Source: an uncultured Microbacterium sp. (GTDB lineage: Bacteria; Actinomycetota; Actinomycetes; Actinomycetales; Microbacteriaceae). From it: a stretch of 64,000 nt of DNA. The translations under genes and the position numbers were made by a program. The first letter of the stretch is position 1. The number at the start of each line of letters is the position of its first letter. Shown in pieces: positions 25,474 to 34,547 of this stretch. The notes beneath the pieces were generated by a model. The model did no database searches. It was not told the DNA's origin and saw only the letters and a list, made by a program, of their open reading frames with translations. The DNA lies in assembly GCA_913774665.1 (NCBI GenBank), contig CAJYHN010000012.1, positions 124,001 through 188,000 on the forward strand, in the 5' to 3' direction.

Positions 25474-26049
25474 ATGAGCCTGCGCATCACCGACGACCCC
25501 GCCGCCGACGAGCTGCTGTCGAGCAACCCGCTCGCCCTGCTGATCGGCATGCTGCTCGACCAGCAGGTCGCCATGGAGACGGCGTTCGCCGGCCCGCTGA
25601 AGATCCAGGAGCGCACCGGATCGATGGATGCCGGCGCGATCGCGCACCAGGACCCCGACGAGTTCGCCGCCGCGTTCTCGCAGTCGCCCGCCGTCCACCG
25701 CTACCCGGGATCGATGGCGGGGCGCGTGCAGGCGCTCTGCGCGGCGATCGAGGAGGACTGGGGCGGCAAGGCCGAGAACCTCTGGACGCGCGACGAGCCC
25801 GACGGAAAGACGGTGCTCAAGCGACTCAAAGCACTGCCCGGGTTCGGCGAGCAGAAGGCGAAGATCTTCCTCGCCCTGCTCGGCAAGCAGCGCGGCTTCG
25901 ACGGCGCCGGCTGGCGGGAGGCCTCGGCCCCCTACGGCGAAGAGGGCTCGTTCCGGTCGGTCGCCGACATCGTGAGCCCGGAGTCGCTGACGAAGGTGCG
26001 GGAGTTCAAGCGGGCCGCGAAGGCGGCGGCGAAAGAGGCCGCCGGCTGA
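25474..26049 (+). CDS. HhH-GPD superfamily base-excision-repair-like protein
   Basis: A 191-residue member of the HhH-GPD family, smaller than classical glycosylases. The helix-hairpin-helix is ALPGFGEQKAKIFLALLGKQ (about 127-146), which would grip the DNA backbone. Upstream, NPLALLIGMLLDQQVAMETAFAGP resembles the N-terminal helices of AlkA/Nth-like enzymes. The catalytic Asp expected after the HhH is not obvious, since the following segment reads GFDGAGWREASAPYGEEGSFRSVADI. The C-terminus is a Lys/Ala-rich tail. It stands alone. Confidence 0.8.
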   Translation: MSLRITDDPAADELLSSNPLALLIGMLLDQQVAMETAFAGPLKIQERTGSMDAGAIAHQDPDEFAAAFSQSPAVHRYPGSMAGRVQALCAAIEEDWGGKAENLWTRDEPDGKTVLKRLKALPGFGEQKAKIFLALLGKQRGFDGAGWREASAPYGEEGSFRSVADIVSPESLTKVREFKRAAKAAAKEAAG

Positions 26050-26293
26050 GCCGGCCCTTCGATGAGGGTTCTCTCATACGGCTGGCCTTGGCCCACGTCT
26101 CTGACGAGGTTGACCGCTGCGAAGGCCCGGCCAGGGATGGTCGACCTGTGCGGCCAGAGGTGCCCTCCGCCGCTCGGACTGGCGGACGCCCTCGTTGAGC
26201 GCCCCCTCGCCTCGCACGGTCCGCTCATCTGACACCTCGGCTCCATCAGAGGGCGCGGGCAGGCTCCTGGCGTGAGCGCCGGAGGCACGGGGC
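26050..26293. other. intergenic interval of 244 bp
   Basis: No supported gene. A minus-strand frame spells TIPGRAFAAVNLVRDVG, which looks faintly coding and may be a relic, but it has no start and runs into flanking genes. Confidence 0.35.
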
Positions 26294-29200
26294 TCAGCGG
26301 AGCGCGCGGATCGCCAGCGCCACCGCCTTCACCTCGCGGATGCGCCGCTCGTACGTCGCCGCGATCACGATGAGGAGCACGCCCGCGATGCCGAGCCACA
26401 GCCACCATAGGCCGGACGCGCTCTCGTAGAGCGACGTGATCCACGGCCAGAGCTGGGCGATGGCGTGGAGGATCAGCACGGTCCCGCCGAGCAGAACCGG
26501 GGCCTGCCAACGGAATCGCGCGCCGACCAGCAGCGCCACCAGAGCGACGACGCCGAGCGCGAGGACGCGCCACAGCGCGTTGCCGCTCGAGAAATCGAAC
26601 AGCAGCGAGGGGATGAGCAGGAGGGCCAGGCCGATTCCGAGCGCCGGCCACGTCCGCACCTCGGGACGCTGACGGAGGGTCCGGATGCCATGGATCAGGA
26701 GCGCCACGGCGAGGGGAGCCGTGGCCGCCTCGACGGGATCGGCGCTGCCGAGAACGATCGCCACGAGGCCGAGGACGGCCGACACACTGATCGCGGTCCA
26801 CCACACCGCCGCCCCCTGCCAGCACAGCCCGAGGACGAGGACGGCGACGAGCGTCACGATCAGACGCAGCGGGCCCTCGCCCGTGGCCGAGAGCCGGGTA
26901 GCGGTGAGGACCGCCGCGACCACGGGAGCGGCGATCACGAGCGCCTGCGATACCCAGGGCAGGACGTCCGCGCGCCAACGGTGGAGGAGCACGGCGACGA
27001 CCAGCAGAGGAACGGTCGCGGCGACGAGCCAGACGTCGAACAGGGCGGTCGCGAGCTCATGCAGGGCGCGTAGCGACGCGGCCACGATCAGGCCGAGCGA
27101 GACGACGCCGATCACCGGGGTCGCCAGCGGGGCGAGCGCGCCGCGGAACAGAACGGCCGCGACCACCAGTGCCGCGATCGCCGCGAGCGTCACGCCGATC
27201 GCGCGCACCAGCGAGGCGTCGGCGAGCGCCGCGGAGGGCAGGAGCCCGACCGCCGCACCGCCGACGGCGAACAGCACCGAGGCCGGGGCGACCGGGCGGC
27301 GACGATCGAGAAGGGCGGCGGTGATCCACACGAGCGCGAGAGGCACGGTGGCCCACTCGATCGGGCGGACATCCGCCCCCACGCCGATGAGGGCGACGAG
27401 CCCCGCACCGGAGTGCGCGGTGATCGCGAGCGGCATCCCCCCGAGCCGGTGGCGCACGCGCAGGGCGGCGATGCCGACGGCACCGAGCACCACGATCGCG
27501 ATCACCATGCGCCCGATCGGCCCACCGTCGACGGCGACCAGCACGGCCGATCCGAGCGCGAGCAGGACGGCGGCGCCGACCAGAGTGCTACGCGCGGACG
27601 ACCCCGCCCAGGGGGCCGGGCGTCGCGCGACGCCCACGGCGGCGGCGCCGATCGCCACGACCGACACCACGACGACGAGATCCGCGATGCCGATGCCACC
27701 CCGGTCGACGGAGGGGACGAGCTGCGCGACCGTGAGGAGCGAGAGCGAGAGCGCCCCCGCGGCTCCAACCGCGACGGGGAGTTCGTCGGGGGTTCGAGGA
27801 GGACGCACCCAGGCCCCGACCACCAGAACCGCGGCCGAGAGGAGCGCGACCGCCAGCACGTGGACGAGGTCTCCCGGGGCCGCGAGGGCGCTGGGAGAGA
27901 GCGCGACGGTGGTCCCCGCCGCGGCGATCACCGCGGGCGCGACCGTGGAACGGTCCTCCCCCAGCCGCCGCGCACGCTCGTGACCGGCCGCGATGCCGAG
28001 CAGCGCGATGCCGACCGGCACGGTGAAGAGCTCGACGCTCTCGCTCTGCTGCCAGAGCAGCCGCGTCCACAGCGCCAGCGTGCCCAGGATCAGCGCGAGC
28101 CAGATGAGGTGGCGGCGCGGGCCGCGAGAGCGGAAGAGACCGTCGCCGTCGGTCGCCCACAGCACGGCGGCCACCGCCGCAAGCAGCAGCGGAAGCCACC
28201 GGACCCCCTGCGAGGGAACGACGACGATCGACAGGGCGGCCACGAGCGCGGCCCCCGCGTCGAGGCAGGCGCGAGTGGACGGGTCGGTGCGGAGCACGCG
28301 CAGGCCCGCCGCGGCACTGACGACGGCGATCGCCGCGTAGACGATCGCCGGCACCAGCGGCAGCGGGTCGATCAGCCGGAGCGCGGAACCGGCCGCGCCC
28401 GCGACGAGCAGGGGCGTCATGACCGCCGCGAAAGGCCGCGCGACCCGCCATGACCGGAAGGGCGTCGTGAGGACGGCCGCCGACGCGACCGCGGCGATCA
28501 GCGCCGACACCAGCAGCCACACCTCGGTCGCGGTGCCTGCGCGGAACCACAGCGCGGGAGCGGCGACCACCACGATCGCCGCCAGAGCGGTGACCACGCC
28601 GGCGCTTCGTTGCGCGACATCGAGACCCCGCCGTCCGAACAACGGGGCGACGACGGCCACGAGACACAGGGATGCCATCGCGAAAGGAACCGTCGTCGGG
28701 GTGGCCCCGTCGATGACGAGATCGGCTCCGGCGCGCAGCGCCCCGGGAACGAGGACGGCACTTCCCGTCAGGAACAGGACGACCGCAACCGTGGACGGCA
28801 CCCGAACACGCGGATGCGCGCCGGCGACCGAGGCGAGCACGGCGGTGATCACGACGCTGGACAGACCCCACGCGAGCGGAGAGGAGAACGACGACAACCA
28901 CCCCGCGCCGAGGGCGAGGAAACCCCCGATCGCGGCGAGCGCGATGTCGCCGCGGCGGCGCCGGAAAACGATGACGGCGACCACGGCGAGCGCCAGATAC
29001 CAGGCGACCACGAGGATCAGGACGCGCAGCTGGGGCCCCGCGAGCAGGGCGACGGCCACCCCGGCGATCAGGGCGGGGGTGCGGCGTTGCGCCCACGATC
29101 CCGACAGACGCCAGACCGCGGCGGCGAGCACGACGATCACCGCGAGGGCGATCACGGCCGCCGTGCTGATGGCATCCGGAACACCGACGTCGACAGCGGA

Positions 29201-30805
29201 CCGCCCGAAGACGACGATCGACCGACCCAGGACGGCACCGACGGCATCCATCGCACCGGCCAGCGGGAGGATAGCGGCGACGGCGGCGGCGATCGCCGCG
29301 GCCAGAGACGCGATGACGACGGTCGTCCGCCCGAGGCCCGGAGACGCGCGACGCGCGGCGACGTCGAGCCCCAAGGCGACGGCCGACGCGACGAGCACCG
29401 GGACGGTGACGGACAGGGTCGCGTCGGCCGCGCGGATGACCGTGCCCGCGATCCCCACGCCGAGCACGAAGACCGCTGCCACGGCGGCCGTCGGCGCCAG
29501 GCTCGCGGCACCTCGGCGCGCGAACGACCGGGCGTGGAGGGCGAGACCGAGGGAAAGCACCGCGCCGAGGACTGTGGGGGTCGCCGTGCTGCGCGGGTCG
29601 ACGAGGAGGGCGGAGGCCATCGCGACGACCGCGCCGACGGCGGCGAGACCCCGGACGACCGCGATCTCGACCGTCAACGCCGGGCGAGGCGCCCGGGCCA
29701 AGAGGGGTGCGAAGGGTGCCGCGAGGGCCAGGAGCAGCAGAACGAGACCCCACGCATACCACCCGAAGGCCGCATCCCGCGTGAAGAGACCGGCGACCAG
29801 CATCGCGGGCCCGACCGCGAGGGCCGCGACAGCGGCCGAGAGCGGGGCGCGAAGGCGCGACAGACGCGACCAGCCCACGAACGCGGCGCCCGCGACCACC
29901 GTCGTCGCGCCCCAGTACACGCTCGGTTCGAGGCTCGCCGCCCCGCCCAGGTCGTTGGCTCGGACGGCCCAGACGTCGAGGGCCACGAAAGCGATCCCGA
30001 GCAACGCGATGCCCTCGGAGGTGGCGCCGAGGCCCCGACGGCGCAGGAGCGAGGCGGTGGCGATGATCGCCGCGGTGACGAGTCCGATGATGACGGAGCG
30101 CAGGACGAGCCCGCCGCTGATCCACGCGACGGTGAGGAAGAAGGCCGCAGCCACCGCGAGAAGCACCACGCCGACCGACAGGAGGAAGACCTGGACGCTC
30201 GAACGGCGAGGCGCGGACGGCCCCACCGGGACGCGCGGGGGCCGCTCCACGGGGGGAACACCCCCGAACGGGGGCATAGCCGGGGAGCCTGCGCCCGGCT
30301 GGACCAGCGGGCCCGGGGGGACTGCCTGCCCCGACGGCGGCGCGAACGCCACGTCAGCGGCTGCAACGGGAGCAGCGGGCACAGCGGGCTCGGCCGTCAC
30401 GGAGTCGCCCGGGGGCACCGCCGCCGGGACCGGAGGCACGGCGGACGGAAGCACGGCGGACGGAGGCACGGCGGACGCAAGCACCGGGGACGGAAGCACC
30501 GGGTGCAGCTCGGACGACGGAGGAGCCGGCATCCGCTCCTCTCCGGCCCGGGCAGCCGCGGCCTCCGCATCGCGGTGCACCCGCATGAGGACGTCGGCGC
30601 GCTCGTCGACGAGCGCCACGATCCGCTGCGACAGGTCGAGCACCCGCGCTGTGCGCGCATCGGTCAGGTCGAGCCCGCACGAGACGCACGGCGACGCGGT
30701 GATGAGCGTGAAACACGACGGGCACCGCGAGGTGTCCACGAGCGCACCCGGCCCCGGCGGCCATGCGAACCCGGAAAGTCGTGCCCCACCGTCGACATCC
30801 GTCAT
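26294..30805 (-). CDS. giant polytopic membrane protein (SCO7613 C-terminal domain type)
   Basis: A 1503-residue protein. Residues about 27-45 hold a zinc-ribbon-like pair of CxxC motifs (RCPSCFTLI and PCVSCGLDL). A coiled segment and a Pro/Ala/Val low-complexity region follow up to about 210. From there to the end come several tens of hydrophobic segments separated by short Arg- or Pro-containing turns. This is the architecture of the SCO7613 C-terminal domain membrane proteins of actinobacteria, whose function is unknown. It is a single gene with no close partner on the same strand. The size, zinc ribbon and repeated helices suggest an envelope or transport-like role, but no catalytic motif is visible. 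Confidence 0.85.
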   Translation of the reverse strand: MTDVDGGARLSGFAWPPGPGALVDTSRCPSCFTLITASPCVSCGLDLTDARTARVLDLSQRIVALVDERADVLMRVHRDAEAAAARAGEERMPAPPSSELHPVLPSPVLASAVPPSAVLPSAVPPVPAAVPPGDSVTAEPAVPAAPVAAADVAFAPPSGQAVPPGPLVQPGAGSPAMPPFGGVPPVERPPRVPVGPSAPRRSSVQVFLLSVGVVLLAVAAAFFLTVAWISGGLVLRSVIIGLVTAAIIATASLLRRRGLGATSEGIALLGIAFVALDVWAVRANDLGGAASLEPSVYWGATTVVAGAAFVGWSRLSRLRAPLSAAVAALAVGPAMLVAGLFTRDAAFGWYAWGLVLLLLALAAPFAPLLARAPRPALTVEIAVVRGLAAVGAVVAMASALLVDPRSTATPTVLGAVLSLGLALHARSFARRGAASLAPTAAVAAVFVLGVGIAGTVIRAADATLSVTVPVLVASAVALGLDVAARRASPGLGRTTVVIASLAAAIAAAVAAILPLAGAMDAVGAVLGRSIVVFGRSAVDVGVPDAISTAAVIALAVIVVLAAAVWRLSGSWAQRRTPALIAGVAVALLAGPQLRVLILVVAWYLALAVVAVIVFRRRRGDIALAAIGGFLALGAGWLSSFSSPLAWGLSSVVITAVLASVAGAHPRVRVPSTVAVVLFLTGSAVLVPGALRAGADLVIDGATPTTVPFAMASLCLVAVVAPLFGRRGLDVAQRSAGVVTALAAIVVVAAPALWFRAGTATEVWLLVSALIAAVASAAVLTTPFRSWRVARPFAAVMTPLLVAGAAGSALRLIDPLPLVPAIVYAAIAVVSAAAGLRVLRTDPSTRACLDAGAALVAALSIVVVPSQGVRWLPLLLAAVAAVLWATDGDGLFRSRGPRRHLIWLALILGTLALWTRLLWQQSESVELFTVPVGIALLGIAAGHERARRLGEDRSTVAPAVIAAAGTTVALSPSALAAPGDLVHVLAVALLSAAVLVVGAWVRPPRTPDELPVAVGAAGALSLSLLTVAQLVPSVDRGGIGIADLVVVVSVVAIGAAAVGVARRPAPWAGSSARSTLVGAAVLLALGSAVLVAVDGGPIGRMVIAIVVLGAVGIAALRVRHRLGGMPLAITAHSGAGLVALIGVGADVRPIEWATVPLALVWITAALLDRRRPVAPASVLFAVGGAAVGLLPSAALADASLVRAIGVTLAAIAALVVAAVLFRGALAPLATPVIGVVSLGLIVAASLRALHELATALFDVWLVAATVPLLVVAVLLHRWRADVLPWVSQALVIAAPVVAAVLTATRLSATGEGPLRLIVTLVAVLVLGLCWQGAAVWWTAISVSAVLGLVAIVLGSADPVEAATAPLAVALLIHGIRTLRQRPEVRTWPALGIGLALLLIPSLLFDFSSGNALWRVLALGVVALVALLVGARFRWQAPVLLGGTVLILHAIAQLWPWITSLYESASGLWWLWLGIAGVLLIVIAATYERRIREVKAVALAIRALR
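30432..30506 (-). repeat. five tandem 15-bp units inside the giant membrane protein gene
   Basis: Five consecutive 15-bp units close to GGAGGCACGGCGGAC encode repeats of PPSAV/LPSAV in the disordered linker after the zinc ribbon. Being in frame, copy-number change would only lengthen or shorten the linker by five residues. Confidence 0.8.
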
Positions 30806-31119
30806 CGTGCCCCCTCGGCGTCGGTCGTCGAACCAGGCTAGCGAAGTCCGGCCCGCGCCCCGGGGTCATGCACAGCGGCGGCTCCTCCCCAGCCCGTCGA
30901 CGCCGCCGTCCGTCGCGCGGGAGCGCTGCGACGGCCTCCACGGCGAACACCGTCTCTCCTGCTCGCACGGTCCGCACCACGCGGGCGCTCAGGAGCGTCG
31001 AGGCCCCCGCGGCGAGGGGCGCGGTCCCGCGCGGGAGTCGACGCCGACGCCGCCCCGGAACGACCGAAGACCGGATGCCACGGCCTCGAGCCACGGCATC
31101 CGGTCTTCGCTGAATGGGG
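30806..31119. other. intergenic region between the giant membrane protein gene and glyS
   Basis: The right part holds the glyS terminator. A minus-strand -10-like TAGCCT lies about 30 nt upstream of the 30805 start, which also has a purine-rich GAGGGGG. The remainder contains a protein-like minus-strand stretch (LAAGASTLLSARVVRTVRAGE) without a usable start. Confidence 0.4.
31065..31109 (-). terminator. strong hairpin downstream of glyS
   Basis: A perfect 15-bp stem (31065-31079 and 31095-31109) carrying GGATGCC in one arm and GGCATCC in the other, with a 15-nt loop that can itself pair. It begins 10 bp after the glyS stop. Without a T-run it is of the GC-hairpin type common in actinobacteria. 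Confidence 0.7.
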
Positions 31120-32508
31120 TCAGGCCCCGCGCAGGCGCTCCGCGAGGTAGCCGTGCAGCGCGTCGAGGCCGATGCGCTCCTGGCCCATGGTGTCGCGGTC
31201 GCGGACCGTCACGGCGTTGTCGTCGAGCGAGTCGAAGTCGACCGTGACGCAGAACGGGGTGCCGATCTCGTCCTGACGGCGGTAGCGGCGGCCGATGGCG
31301 CCGGCGTCGTCGAAGTCGATGTTCCAGCCTGCGGAGCGCAGCGTGTCGGCGACCTCGCGGGCGAGCGGCGACAGGCGCTCGTTGCGCGAGAGCGGGAGCA
31401 CGGCGACCTTGACGGGTGCGAGGCGCGGGTCGAGCTTCAGCACCGTGCGGGTGTCGGTGCCGCCCTTGGCGTTCGGCACCTCTTCTTCGCGGTACGCGTC
31501 GACGAGGAAGGCCATCATCGCGCGCGTCAGACCGAACGAGGGCTCGATGACGTAGGGCGTGTACTTCTCGCCCGACGCCTGGTCGAAGAAGGTGAGCGAC
31601 TGGCCCGACGCCTCGGAGTGGCTCTTGAGGTCGTAGTCGGTGCGGTTGGCGACACCCATGAGCTCGCCCCACTCCTTGCCCGGGAAGCCGAAGCGGTACT
31701 CGACGTCGATCGTGCCGGCGGAGTAGTGCGCGCGGTCGTCCTCGGGCACGTCGAAGCGCTTCATGTTCTCGGGGTCGATGCCGAGCTCGATGAACCAGTT
31801 CCAGCACGCCTCGACCCAGTGCTCGAACCACTCGTTCGCCTCGGCCGGCGGGGTGAAGTACTCGATCTCCATCTGCTCGAACTCGCGCGTGCGGAAGATG
31901 AAGTTTCCGGGGGTGATCTCGTTGCGGAACGCCTTGCCGACCTGACCGACGCCGAACGGGGGCTTGCGACGGGATGCCGTGAGCACGTTCGAGAAGTTCA
32001 CGAAGATGCCCTGCGCGGTCTCGGGACGCAGGAAGTACAGGCCCGACTCGTCGTCGACGACGCCGAGGTAGGTCTTGACCAGGCCCGAGAACGACTTGGG
32101 CTCGGTGTACTGACCCTTGGTGCCGCAGTTGGGGCAGGGCACGTCGGCGAGGCCGTTCTCGGCCTTGCGGTTCTTGCGCGCCTCGAAGTCCTCGATGAGG
32201 GTGTCGGCGCGGAAGCGCTTGTGGCAGCTCAGGCACTCCACGAGCGGGTCGGTGAAGGTCGCGACGTGCCCCGAGGCCTCCCACACGCGCTTGGGCAGGA
32301 TGATGCTCGAGTCGAGGCCGACCATGTCGCCGCGACCGCGGACGAAGGTCTGCCACCACTGCCGGCGGATGTTCTCTTTGAGCTCGGTGCCGAGGGGGCC
32401 GTAGTCCCACGCGGAGCGCGAACCGCCGTAGATCTCACCGGCCTGGAAGACGAACCCGCGATGGCGGGCGAGGGCGATGACCTTGTCGAGGCGGGACTGT
32501 TCGGCCAC
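31120..32508 (-). CDS. glyS: glycyl-tRNA synthetase (dimeric, class II)
   Basis: Charges tRNA-Gly. The 462-residue protein is the eukaryote-like alpha2 form, distinct from the bacterial GlyQ/GlyS tetramer. Visible are [28 protein letters not shown] at the start, a zinc-type CLSC(H)..CPNCGTKG insert, motif 2 around [25 protein letters not shown] and motif 3 near [14 protein letters not shown], then the C-terminal anticodon domain ([17 protein letters not shown]). I placed the start at the GTG preceded by GGAG; an ATG about 50 bp upstream would add an Arg-rich extension. Confidence 0.95.
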   Translation of the reverse strand: MAEQSRLDKVIALARHRGFVFQAGEIYGGSRSAWDYGPLGTELKENIRRQWWQTFVRGRGDMVGLDSSIILPKRVWEASGHVATFTDPLVECLSCHKRFRADTLIEDFEARKNRKAENGLADVPCPNCGTKGQYTEPKSFSGLVKTYLGVVDDESGLYFLRPETAQGIFVNFSNVLTASRRKPPFGVGQVGKAFRNEITPGNFIFRTREFEQMEIEYFTPPAEANEWFEHWVEACWNWFIELGIDPENMKRFDVPEDDRAHYSAGTIDVEYRFGFPGKEWGELMGVANRTDYDLKSHSEASGQSLTFFDQASGEKYTPYVIEPSFGLTRAMMAFLVDAYREEEVPNAKGGTDTRTVLKLDPRLAPVKVAVLPLSRNERLSPLAREVADTLRSAGWNIDFDDAGAIGRRYRRQDEIGTPFCVTVDFDSLDDNAVTVRDRDTMGQERIGLDALHGYLAERLRGA

Positions 32509-32596
32509 GGTGGCTCCAATGGTCGGGAAAGCTGTGGGGGTTCGAGCGCGAGGGCGCGGCATCCAGTTTATCGAAGCGGCTCGACACACCCCGCCG

Positions 32597-33730
32597 TCAC
32601 CGTGTGATCCGCTCGCGGCGCACGGTGAACCGATCCAGCGCGGCCTCGTCGATCTCGACACCGAGCCCCGGGCCGGTCGGCACGCGCACGTGACCGTCCT
32701 CGATCACCGCGGGCTCGGTGACGATGTCGCGGGTGTAGAAGCGGGCGGATGCCGAGATGTCGCCCGGAAGCGTGAACCCGGGGAGCGCGGCGAGAGCGGC
32801 GTTGGCGGCCCGGCCGATCCCGGTCTCGAGCATGCCCCCGCACCACACCGGAACGCCCGCGGCGAGCGCGCGGTCGTGGATCGCGACGGCCTCGAGATAG
32901 CCGCCCACCCGGCCCGCCTTGATGTTCAGGATCGCGGCGGAGCCGAGGGCCAGGGCGTCGGCGGCGGCCTTGTCGCTCACGATCGACTCGTCGAGGCAGA
33001 CGGGCGTCGACAGGCGCGTCGCGAGGGTCGCGTGATCGACCAGGTCGTCTTCTTGCAGGGGTTGCTCGATGAGCAGGAGGTCGAAGCGGTCCAGTTCGGC
33101 GAGGGTGTCGGCATCCTGAAGCGTGTAGGCCGAGTTGGCGTCGACCTGCAGCGGGATCGCCCCGAAGGCATCGCGGACGGCGGCCGTGTCGTCGATGTCG
33201 CGGCCGGGTTTGATCTTGATCTTGATGCGCACGTAGCCCTCGTCGAGGTAAGCGCCGACGGCGTCGACGAGGGCCGCCGGATCGCGCTGGATGCCGACCG
33301 AGACGCCCGAGGGCACCCGATCCTTCTCGGCGCCGAGGTACGCACCGAAGCTGCGGTTCTCGGCGCGCAGGGACGCGTCGATCACGGCGAGCTCGAGACC
33401 GGCTTTGGCCATGCGGTGCCCGACGACGCGACCCAGGATGCCGCCGACCTCCTCGGGCGCGAGCGTGCGGCGCTCGAGCAGGGCCGGGGCGAGAAACCGC
33501 GTCAGCACATCCCACGCTCCCTGCGTGTACTCGCTGGAGTAGAAGGGCTCGGCCGAGGTCACCACCTCCCCCCAGCCGCGGCCGTCGCCCGTCTCGGCGG
33601 CGACGACGATGACCTCGCGCACGGTCTCGGTGCCGAAGGACGTGGTGAAGGGCGACACGAGCGGCAGGTGCAGCACGCGCAGTTCGACGGCATCCAGGGT
33701 CACGGCAGGGGCGGGCTGCAGGAGGGGCAT
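32597..33730 (-). CDS. menC: o-succinylbenzoate synthase
   Basis: Enolase-superfamily enzyme that dehydrates SHCHC to o-succinylbenzoate in menaquinone synthesis. The 377-residue protein fits the second MenC class (also related to N-succinylamino acid racemases). The catalytic lysine motif is RIKIKIKPG; metal ligands lie in [16 protein letters not shown] and VCLDESI, and the second catalytic lysine in [11 protein letters not shown]. The start is set by a -10 TACCCT ending 6 nt before the ATG. No other men gene is in the window, so racemase activity cannot be excluded. Confidence 0.87.
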   Translation of the reverse strand: MPLLQPAPAVTLDAVELRVLHLPLVSPFTTSFGTETVREVIVVAAETGDGRGWGEVVTSAEPFYSSEYTQGAWDVLTRFLAPALLERRTLAPEEVGGILGRVVGHRMAKAGLELAVIDASLRAENRSFGAYLGAEKDRVPSGVSVGIQRDPAALVDAVGAYLDEGYVRIKIKIKPGRDIDDTAAVRDAFGAIPLQVDANSAYTLQDADTLAELDRFDLLLIEQPLQEDDLVDHATLATRLSTPVCLDESIVSDKAAADALALGSAAILNIKAGRVGGYLEAVAIHDRALAAGVPVWCGGMLETGIGRAANAALAALPGFTLPGDISASARFYTRDIVTEPAVIEDGHVRVPTGPGLGVEIDEAALDRFTVRRERITR

Positions 33731-33736
33731 GGGGGG

Positions 33737-33742
33737 AGGGTA
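33737..33742 (-). promoter_or_regulatory. -10 box of menC, leaderless type
   Basis: TACCCT on the minus strand, then six C and the ATG. There is no purine tract for ribosome binding. Confidence 0.5.
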
Positions 33743-33800
33743 CCGGGAGCGGCGGACACCGCGTAGGAGACGCCGACGTCGGGCCCCGGGATAGGGCCCG

Positions 33801-33970
33801 CAGCCCGCGGGATCTCCTGCGTTGTGTCGCGGCGCCGCGGCACAGCTCCTGCAGAACGGGCGCGGAGCTGGAGAACCCGTGCTCGACGACGGGGAAGTGC
33901 AGGAGCTGTGCACGCCGCCCCGCCCCGACCCGACCCGCCGAGCCGGAGTCGGTCGGCCGACGGCTTCGGC
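33801..33970. repeat. palindromic intergenic repeat, copy 1
   Basis: First of three related units. It contains 14-bp perfect inverted arms, GCACAGCTCCTGCA at 33840-33853 and its complement at 33898-33911, around a 44-nt loop. The unit opens near CCCGCGGGATCTCCTGCG and ends near the GGCCGACGGCTTCGGC stretch. Confidence 0.85.
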
Positions 33971-33980
33971 GTGCGGCGGC

Positions 33981-34040
33981 GGGTCCGGGCCGTGGCCCGC
34001 GGCTCCGGGCCGTGGCCCGCGGCTTTGGGCCGTGGCCCGC
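33981..34040. repeat. three tandem 20-bp units
   Basis: Three successive 20-bp units of the form GGCTCCGGGCCGTGGCCCGC with few differences, lying between palindromic copies 1 and 2. Confidence 0.85.
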
Positions 34041-34204
34041 AGCCCGAGCATCTCCTGCGTTGCGTCACGGCGCCCCGGCACAACTCCTGCAAAACCGGCG
34101 CGGAGCTGGAGAACCCGTGCCCGACCACGGGAGATTGCAGGAGTCGTGCACGCCGCCCCGCCCCGACTCGCCGAGCCGGAGTCGGTCGGCCGACAGCTTC
34201 GGCT
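34040..34204. repeat. palindromic intergenic repeat, copy 2
   Basis: Second unit. Arms GCACAACTCCTGCAA at 34078-34092 and TTGCAGGAGTCGTGC at 34135-34149 pair with one mismatch. The loop sequence GCGCGGAGCTGGAGAACCCG is shared with copy 1. Confidence 0.85.
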
Positions 34205-34230
34205 TGCCGCGGCGGCTCCGGCCCGCGGCC

Positions 34231-34385
34231 CGCAACCCGGGCATCTCCTGGGTTGTGTCGCGGCGCCCTCGCACAACTCCTGCAAAACGGGCGCGGAGCT
34301 GAAGAACCCGCGCCCGACCACGGGAGATTGCAGGAGTTGTGCACGCCGCCCCGACTCGCCGAGCCGGAGCCGGTCGGCCGACGGC
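34231..34385. repeat. palindromic intergenic repeat, copy 3
   Basis: Third unit with perfect 15-bp arms, GCACAACTCCTGCAA at 34271-34285 and its complement at 34328-34342. Compared with copy 1 one A-T pair is replaced by G-C on both arms, a compensatory change. Confidence 0.85.
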
Positions 34386-34434
34386 TCCGACCCGCGGCCG
34401 ACGGCTCCGACCCGCGGCCGACGGCTCCGGCCCG
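34375..34434. repeat. three tandem 20-bp units
   Basis: Three units of CGGCCGACGGCTCCGACCCG follow the third palindrome directly. The unit differs from the block at 33981 but has the same period. Confidence 0.85.
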
Positions 34435-34534
34435 CGCCCGGCCTGGCCCGGCCCGGGCCGGCCCCGCCCGACCCGCGACCGTAACGCGCGCGCCCGACGC
34501 TGGCAAGGCCGCCGGGGCCGCGGCCCCGCGCGCG

Positions 34535-34540
34535 TAGCGT
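34535..34540 (+). promoter_or_regulatory. -10 box of the SDR gene, leaderless type
   Basis: TAGCGT ends 7 nt before the ATG at 34548. Confidence 0.55.
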
Positions 34541-34547
34541 CGCCGTC

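Larger units (their letters stand above)
33731..34547. other. 817-bp gene-free, repeat-built intergenic tract
   Basis: The interval carries the menC promoter at its left end, three palindromic repeat units, two blocks of 20-bp tandem repeats and the promoter of the following SDR gene. Frames through it are low-complexity Arg/Pro/Gly and do not look coding. Confidence 0.8.

Noticed and set aside
26050..26293. Insertion-sequence or transposase remnant
   Set aside because: One protein-like peptide (TIPGRAFAAVNLVRDVG) is visible, but there are no inverted repeats, start codon or catalytic motif.
27588..30125. 845-codon frame overlapping the giant membrane protein gene
   Set aside because: Arg-rich, no hydrophobic pattern or motif; shadow frame of the membrane protein on the same strand.
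30806..31064. Small protein gene on the minus strand upstream of the giant membrane protein gene
   Set aside because: A short hydrophobic stretch is coding-like, but the frame has no credible start, no ribosome binding site and runs on into the next gene in the wrong frame.
33801..34434. CRISPR array
   Set aside because: Units are 155-170 bp with internal palindromes and unequal spacing, there are no unique 30-bp spacers, and no cas gene is nearby.
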